From the NCBI GenBank assembly GCA_018812465.1, contig JAHJCS010000155.1, positions 1-9,492 on the forward strand: 9,492 nucleotides of DNA, given 5' to 3'. The notes beneath the pieces were generated by a model, which ran no database searches, was not told the DNA's origin, and saw only the letters and a program-made list of their open reading frames with translations. The translations under genes and the position numbers were made by a program. Source of the stretch: Nanobdellota archaeon. GTDB lineage: Archaea; Nanobdellota; Nanobdellia; Woesearchaeales; UBA12501. Below, piece by piece: positions 7,213 to 9,492 of the stretch (position 1 is the first letter of the stretch; the number at the start of each line of letters is the position of its first letter).

Positions 7213-7227
7213 CATGAGCTCGTGAGG

Positions 7228-7236
7228 TATTTAAAT
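7228..7236 (+). promoter_or_regulatory. TATA box for the candidate structured RNA
   Basis: TATTTAAAT has no ORF start at the usual distance. Twenty-six nucleotides downstream is about 7258, where a chain of stem-loops begins, suggesting a non-coding RNA or a long leader. Confidence 0.45.
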
Positions 7237-7256
7237 CAAACAGGTAATGTTATACT

Positions 7257-7330
7257 TAAGCGAATTAAAGCTTATTAGCAGGAATTGGGCGCCCGATTGA
7301 GGGATAAGTCCCATGTCATCCTGCTAAGAA
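7257..7330 (+). ncRNA. Candidate structured RNA, about 70-75 nt, unknown class
   Basis: From the predicted transcript start the strand folds without gaps. First is a 5-bp hairpin TAAGC/GCTTA (7257-7261 with 7270-7274). It directly abuts a perfect 9-bp stem TTAGCAGGA/TCCTGCTAA (7275-7283 with 7319-7327). Inside this stem two small hairpins can form: ATTGG-GCGC-CCGAT (7284-7297, one G-U pair) and GGGA-TAAG-TCCC (7301-7312), giving a three-way junction. An alternative nests TGGG/CCCA and CCC/GGG in one rod. The element is G+C-rich against very A+T-rich flanks, as expected for functional RNA in an A+T-rich archaeon. It has no tRNA T-arm signature and no clear C/D boxes. A box H/ACA RNA is conceivable, but no proper ACA tail is seen. 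It may also be part of a longer leader for the ORFs downstream. Confidence 0.4.
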
Positions 7331-7334
7331 TATA

Positions 7335-7343
7335 ATATAAAAT
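7335..7343 (+). promoter_or_regulatory. TATA box for the two-ORF transcript
   Basis: ATATAAAAT is centred 26 nt before 7365, the first base of the strong hairpin at 7365-7392. The mRNA would therefore begin with that hairpin. The whole stretch 7328-7356 is A+T-rich, so the exact box is uncertain. Confidence 0.4.
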
Positions 7344-7364
7344 TTATGTAAAATTTGTTTGCTC

Positions 7365-7392
7365 GTGGGGCTGAGCGCAGCGAATGCCCCAC
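7365..7392 (+). other. Strong 5' leader hairpin
   Basis: GTGGGGC (7365-7371) pairs perfectly with GCCCCAC (7386-7392). The 14-nt interior TGAGCGCAGCGAAT can form an alternative inner helix GCTG/CAGC (7370-7373 with 7378-7381). It lies where transcription should start, so it may protect the 5' end or act as a regulatory element. Confidence 0.5.
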
Positions 7393-7422
7393 TTGACAAC
7401 GGGATCAAGGAACAAGACCCTT

Positions 7423-7430
7423 GGAGGTGA
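7423..7430 (+). promoter_or_regulatory. Full Shine-Dalgarno of the first short ORF, partly in a hairpin
   Basis: GGAGGTGA is an 8-base match to the archaeal 16S 3' end, 6 nt before ATG 7437 (ATG 7431 is too close). Its first G can be sequestered by the stem CAAGG/CCTTG (7406-7410 with 7419-7423), and its second G could add a wobble pair with T7405. Confidence 0.6.
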
Positions 7431-7436
7431 ATGACA

Positions 7437-7511
7437 ATGGTAGATCTTAGCAACAAAACAATAGAAAATCTTTTTTTCCAACAGATAAAATCCCTGAGTG
7501 TCAGGGGATAA
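7437..7511 (+). CDS. Short ORF, 24-aa peptide
   Basis: Twenty-four codons encode MVDLSNKTIENLFFQQ followed by IKSLSVRG. ATG 7431 is in frame two codons earlier, but 7437 is better placed for the GGAGGTGA signal. There is no signal peptide or membrane segment; the middle could be a short amphipathic helix. The stop codon TAA ends at the base just before the GGAGG of the next ORF, so the pair looks translationally coupled. The final codons form a hairpin CCCTGA-GTG-TCAGGG (7492-7506). It could be a real microprotein or a leader peptide whose translation controls the second ORF. No family recognised. Confidence 0.45.
   Translation: MVDLSNKTIENLFFQQIKSLSVRG
7492..7506 (+). other. Hairpin between the two short ORFs
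   Basis: A perfect 6-bp stem CCCTGA/TCAGGG with a 3-nt GTG loop covers the last codons of the first ORF. It ends 5 nt before the second ORF's GGAGG. A ribosome finishing the first ORF would open it, which fits translational coupling. Confidence 0.45.
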
Positions 7512-7520
7512 GGAGGTGAT
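7512..7520 (+). promoter_or_regulatory. Full Shine-Dalgarno of the second short ORF
   Basis: GGAGGTGAT directly follows the stop of the 24-codon ORF and precedes ATG 7528 by 7 nt. It is the longest match to the anti-Shine-Dalgarno in the window. Confidence 0.65.
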
Positions 7521-7527
7521 TGTATTT

Positions 7528-7656
7528 ATGCTCAGAAACTTATTCAAGAAAAGGTATTCATTCATGGAATGGGATTCATACAAGAGGAAGATTGACTTCC
7601 TTTCAGAGTTCAGATTCCAGCAGGAGGTTCGCACTCATAATCTAAAGATTTCTTAA
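7528..7656 (+). CDS. Short ORF, 42-aa basic protein
   Basis: The 42-residue product starts MLRNLFKKRYSFMEWDSYK and ends with QQEVRTHNLKIS. It is basic and aromatic, with a likely helix in residues 15-35 (WDSYKRKIDFLSEFRFQQEV), and has no membrane segment. Charge and size would suit an RNA- or ribosome-binding microprotein, which is inference only. Support for translation comes from the 9-base Shine-Dalgarno at 7 nt spacing, the abutting upstream ORF, and codon choices (AAG, AGG, TTC) like the neighbouring housekeeping genes. An in-frame TAA ends it, and a G+C-rich hairpin follows 31 nt later. Minus-strand reading of this stretch gives a 96-codon frame, which I regard as a shadow. No family recognised. 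Confidence 0.55.
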   Translation: MLRNLFKKRYSFMEWDSYKRKIDFLSEFRFQQEVRTHNLKIS

Positions 7657-7687
7657 CTTATGCCTAGCCAAAACACCTCGTGCCTTA

Positions 7688-7723
7688 CTGCCTTGGGCTT
7701 ACGCCCGGCAGGGGCCCTCTTTC
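7688..7723 (+). terminator. G+C-rich hairpin with pyrimidine tail, candidate terminator or RNA 3' element
   Basis: CTGCC (7688-7692) pairs with GGCAG (7707-7711) and GGGC (7695-7698) pairs with GCCC (7703-7706), with a TT bulge and a TTAC loop. A CTCTTTCT tail follows the hairpin. Archaeal terminators need only T-runs, and this tail is short, so the hairpin may instead stabilise the 3' end or be part of a functional RNA. Confidence 0.45.
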
Positions 7724-7745
7724 TAATGGCCATATATAGGTAAAA

Positions 7746-7754
7746 TTTATATAG
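7746..7754 (+). promoter_or_regulatory. TATA box for the YrdC-domain gene
   Basis: TTTATATAG is centred 28 nt before ATG 7778. A second A+T-rich element (7756-7765) is nearer than usual, so the first is preferred. Confidence 0.55.
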
Positions 7755-7777
7755 TATTTATATACAATATATGATAT

Positions 7778-8386
7778 ATGAGGGTGCTTACAAAGGATGA
7801 GTTTAAGATAGAGAAAATGCGTTTCTTTGAGGCTATTGTAAAAGGTGTGATATTCATATATCCTACTGACACAATATATGGTATTGGATGCGACGCCACA
7901 AACAGTGATGCTGTCAAGAAAATAAGAGACCTAAAAAAACGTCCAAAAAACCCTTTCTCAGTGATAGCTCCTTCAAGAGAATGGATTGAAGAGAACTGCA
8001 TTGTAGAAGGCAATGCAAAAGACTGGCTGGATAAGCTTCCAGGACCATACACACTGATACTCAGGCTGAAGAACAAAGGAAGTGTTGCTCCAGAAGTGAT
8101 ACCTGACACAGATTGTATTGGAGTAAGGATACCAAACCACTGGTTCAGCGCTGTAGTCAGAATGCTTGACACACCAATAGTCACAACAAGCGTGAATGAA
8201 GCAGGCAAGAGATTCATGACATCAATTGAAGATATGGATCCGGATATGCAACCATTTATTGATTTTATGATAGATGAAGGAGAGAAACAAGGAAGACCAT
8301 CAGATGTTATACACCTAACAGGAGAAGATGTCCTGATCAGAGACAGGCAATCTGATAAAAATTTTGATGACTTGAAGAAGATTTAA
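7778..8386 (+). CDS. YrdC-domain threonylcarbamoyl-AMP synthase
   Basis: Family knowledge: it combines L-threonine, bicarbonate and ATP into threonylcarbamoyl-AMP, the donor that the Kae1 (KEOPS) complex uses for t6A37 on ANN-decoding tRNAs. In the sequence, PTDTIYGIG (29-37) is the YrdC entry motif. The KxR signature is K53-K-R55 and the SxN signature is S138-V-N140. PGPYTLIL (88-95), GVRIP (115-119) and the late GRPSDVIHL (172-180) complete the pattern. At 202 residues it is the single-domain form, without the C-terminal Sua5 domain found in many archaea. ATG 7778 sits 28 nt from a TATA box and has no Shine-Dalgarno. Its stop codon lies inside the TATA box of the next gene, so the two have separate promoters. 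Confidence 0.92.
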   Translation: MRVLTKDEFKIEKMRFFEAIVKGVIFIYPTDTIYGIGCDATNSDAVKKIRDLKKRPKNPFSVIAPSREWIEENCIVEGNAKDWLDKLPGPYTLILRLKNKGSVAPEVIPDTDCIGVRIPNHWFSAVVRMLDTPIVTTSVNEAGKRFMTSIEDMDPDMQPFIDFMIDEGEKQGRPSDVIHLTGEDVLIRDRQSDKNFDDLKKI

Positions 8387-8388
8387 AT
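8381..8388 (+). promoter_or_regulatory. TATA box for the phosphoesterase gene
   Basis: ATTTAAAT overlaps the stop codon of the preceding gene and is centred about 27 nt before ATG 8412, again the leaderless spacing. Confidence 0.6.
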
Positions 8389-8411
8389 AGTATGGTTAAT
8401 TCTAATATATT

Positions 8412-9044
8412 ATGGTAAAGAAAGAAGAAGAGCACAAAAAGCTCAGGATACTGGCTTCAGGAGACATCCATGGGGATGTGGGCCTTGCCAGAAAACTTGC
8501 TGAAAAAGCAGAGAAAGAGAATGTTGACCTTGTGATACTCTGCGGAGACCTGACCTTCTTTGACCAGAGCACAGACGGAATAGTCGGGCCTTTTGTTAAG
8601 AAGCACAAAAAAGTCCTGCTCATACCTGGAAACCATGAGAGCCTTGCGACAGCTGACTTCCTTGCAGAGCTTTATGGAGTCAAGAATATTCATGGTTATT
8701 CTGTAAAATACAAGGATGTTGCTATATTTGGAGCTGGCGGAGCCAATATAGGTATGCATCAAATAAGCGAAAAAGATATGTATGACCTGCTGAAAAAAGG
8801 ATACGACAAGATAAAAGACATCAGAAAGAAGATAATGGTCACCCATGTACATCCTACAGAGACCACAATGGAAAAATTCTCAAATTTCGTGCCAGGCAGC
8901 ACAGGAGTCAAGAGAGCAATAGACAAATTCCATCCAGACATCCTGCTATGCAGCCATGTGCATGAAGCAGAAGGCATTGAAGAGAAAGTAGGCAAGACCA
9001 GAGTCATCAATGTAGGGAAAAAAGGCAAGATTATAGAGATCTGA
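8412..9044 (+). CDS. Icc-like metallophosphoesterase
   Basis: This is a calcineurin-like phosphoesterase of 210 residues with all metal-site motifs in order. They are D18-I-H20-GD (17-22), G45-D46-L, G73-N74-H75-E, T144-H145-V-H147-P and S181-H182-V-H184-E. The penultimate motifs read THVH and SHVH instead of the usual GHTH, a variant common in archaeal Icc-related proteins. The family hydrolyses phosphodiesters or phosphomonoesters using two metal ions; the substrate cannot be told from sequence. The protein is cytoplasmic. ATG 8412 lies about 27 nt after a TATA box, and the first ten residues are a lysine/glutamate-rich leader before the core. Only 2 nt separate it from the CYTH gene, suggesting a shared mRNA and possibly linked substrates. 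Confidence 0.92.
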   Translation: MVKKEEEHKKLRILASGDIHGDVGLARKLAEKAEKENVDLVILCGDLTFFDQSTDGIVGPFVKKHKKVLLIPGNHESLATADFLAELYGVKNIHGYSVKYKDVAIFGAGGANIGMHQISEKDMYDLLKKGYDKIKDIRKKIMVTHVHPTETTMEKFSNFVPGSTGVKRAIDKFHPDILLCSHVHEAEGIEEKVGKTRVINVGKKGKIIEI

Positions 9045-9046
9045 AA

Positions 9047-9492
9047 ATGATAGAGGCAGAAGTCAAGATTCTTGAGATTGACAGAAAAGACATTGAGAAG
9101 AAACTTCTTTCTACTGGAGCAAAAAAAGTCTTTGATGATGAGATAGATGCTTTTTTCTTTGATTTTGATGATTCCAGGATAAAGAAAGACCATAATCATC
9201 TCAGACTGAGAAAGGAAGGTGACAAAGCCACTCTCACATTTAAAGTTCATCTAAGCAATAAAGGAGCAAAGGTATGCGAAGAATATGAGACTGAAGTCTC
9301 TGATTTTGATTCTATGAAAAGCATTCTTGAGAGTATAGGCCTGAAAGTGTTCAGGAGAATGGTCAAGAACAGGATAAGCTACAAACTTGAAGGAGTATCT
9401 TTTGAGATAGACAAATATAAGGGAGAATATGAATCCATCCCTGAATTCCTTGAGATAGAGGCAGAAGACCTCAAGACAATATACAAATATGC
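9047..9492 (+). CDS. CYTH-domain protein (CyaB / triphosphatase family), 3'-truncated
   Basis: The frame starts at ATG 9047 and runs off the window after 148 codons; family members are about 170-190 residues, so little is missing. The N-terminal E3-A-E5-V-K7 is the CYTH ExExK signature. Other tunnel residues appear in order: LRLR (52-55), TLTFK with K66, EEYETEV (78-84), NRISY with R109, FEID with D122, and FLEIE (134-138). The family binds triphosphate groups with metal ions and includes class IV adenylate cyclases, thiamine triphosphatases and inorganic triphosphatases. The late KNRISY...FEIDKYKGEY...FLEIE pattern is most like archaeal CyaB-type proteins, but the activity cannot be assigned. 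It sits 2 nt after the phosphoesterase stop, without a clear Shine-Dalgarno. Confidence 0.9.
   Translation, partial: MIEAEVKILEIDRKDIEKKLLSTGAKKVFDDEIDAFFFDFDDSRIKKDHNHLRLRKEGDKATLTFKVHLSNKGAKVCEEYETEVSDFDSMKSILESIGLKVFRRMVKNRISYKLEGVSFEIDKYKGEYESIPEFLEIEAEDLKTIYKY

Noticed and set aside
7257..7330. tRNA gene in the structured intergenic RNA
   Set aside because: The size is right, but there is no T-arm GGTTCRA motif, no D-arm, and the helix lengths do not fit a cloverleaf.
7344..7634. 96-codon minus-strand frame across the short-ORF region
   Set aside because: It has no promoter or Shine-Dalgarno and a poor composition. The plus strand carries two ORFs with strong ribosome sites and hairpins in the same stretch.
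7747..8217. 156-codon minus-strand frame antisense to the YrdC-domain gene
   Set aside because: The plus-strand frame has all YrdC motifs; this one has no recognisable features.
8759..9250. 163-codon minus-strand frame across the phosphoesterase/CYTH junction
   Set aside because: Antisense to two clear enzymes with conserved motifs; no initiation signals.
1..9492. CRISPR arrays, insertion sequences, integrase attachment sites
   Set aside because: No regularly spaced repeats, no transposase or integrase motifs and no terminal inverted repeats were seen on either strand.

Overview
The window looks like part of an archaeal chromosome, most compatible with a small-genome (DPANN / Woesearchaeota-like) lineage. 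The domain call rests on a PIN-type ATPase with a KH domain, an Orc1/Cdc6 initiator, and a repeated promoter layout: a TATA box centred about 25-30 nt before the start codon, so that most transcripts should be leaderless. The lineage call is inference; no rRNA is present to test it.

Layout. 1-1032: 3' part of a PilT/VapC-type ATPase with a C-terminal KH domain. 1036-2061 (minus) and 2145-3341 (plus): a divergent pair of unrecognised genes. The second is unusually A+T-rich and resembles a degenerate Rossmann methyltransferase. 3390-5039: seryl-tRNA synthetase followed by a small acidic zinc-binding protein with its own strong Shine-Dalgarno. 5079-5246: a small membrane protein. 5302-6384: Orc1/Cdc6. 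6431-6779: a Cys-rich lipoprotein and a 40-residue membrane protein. 6799-7068 (minus): acylphosphatase.

7069-7777 has no conventional gene but is packed with structure. It holds a promoter followed at the predicted start by a compact folded RNA (about 7257-7330), and a second promoter followed by a strong 5' hairpin. After that come two short ORFs (24 and 42 codons), each behind a full GGAGGTGA Shine-Dalgarno, with a hairpin between them and a G+C-rich hairpin after them. This is the best candidate for an undescribed system here.

7778-9492: a YrdC-domain threonylcarbamoyl-AMP synthase (tRNA t6A pathway), an Icc-like metallophosphoesterase, and, 2 nt later, a CYTH/CyaB-type protein cut by the window end.

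Most genes are core information-processing or tRNA genes, each with its own promoter. Only SerS-zinc protein, lipoprotein-membrane peptide, the two short ORFs and phosphoesterase-CYTH look co-transcribed.
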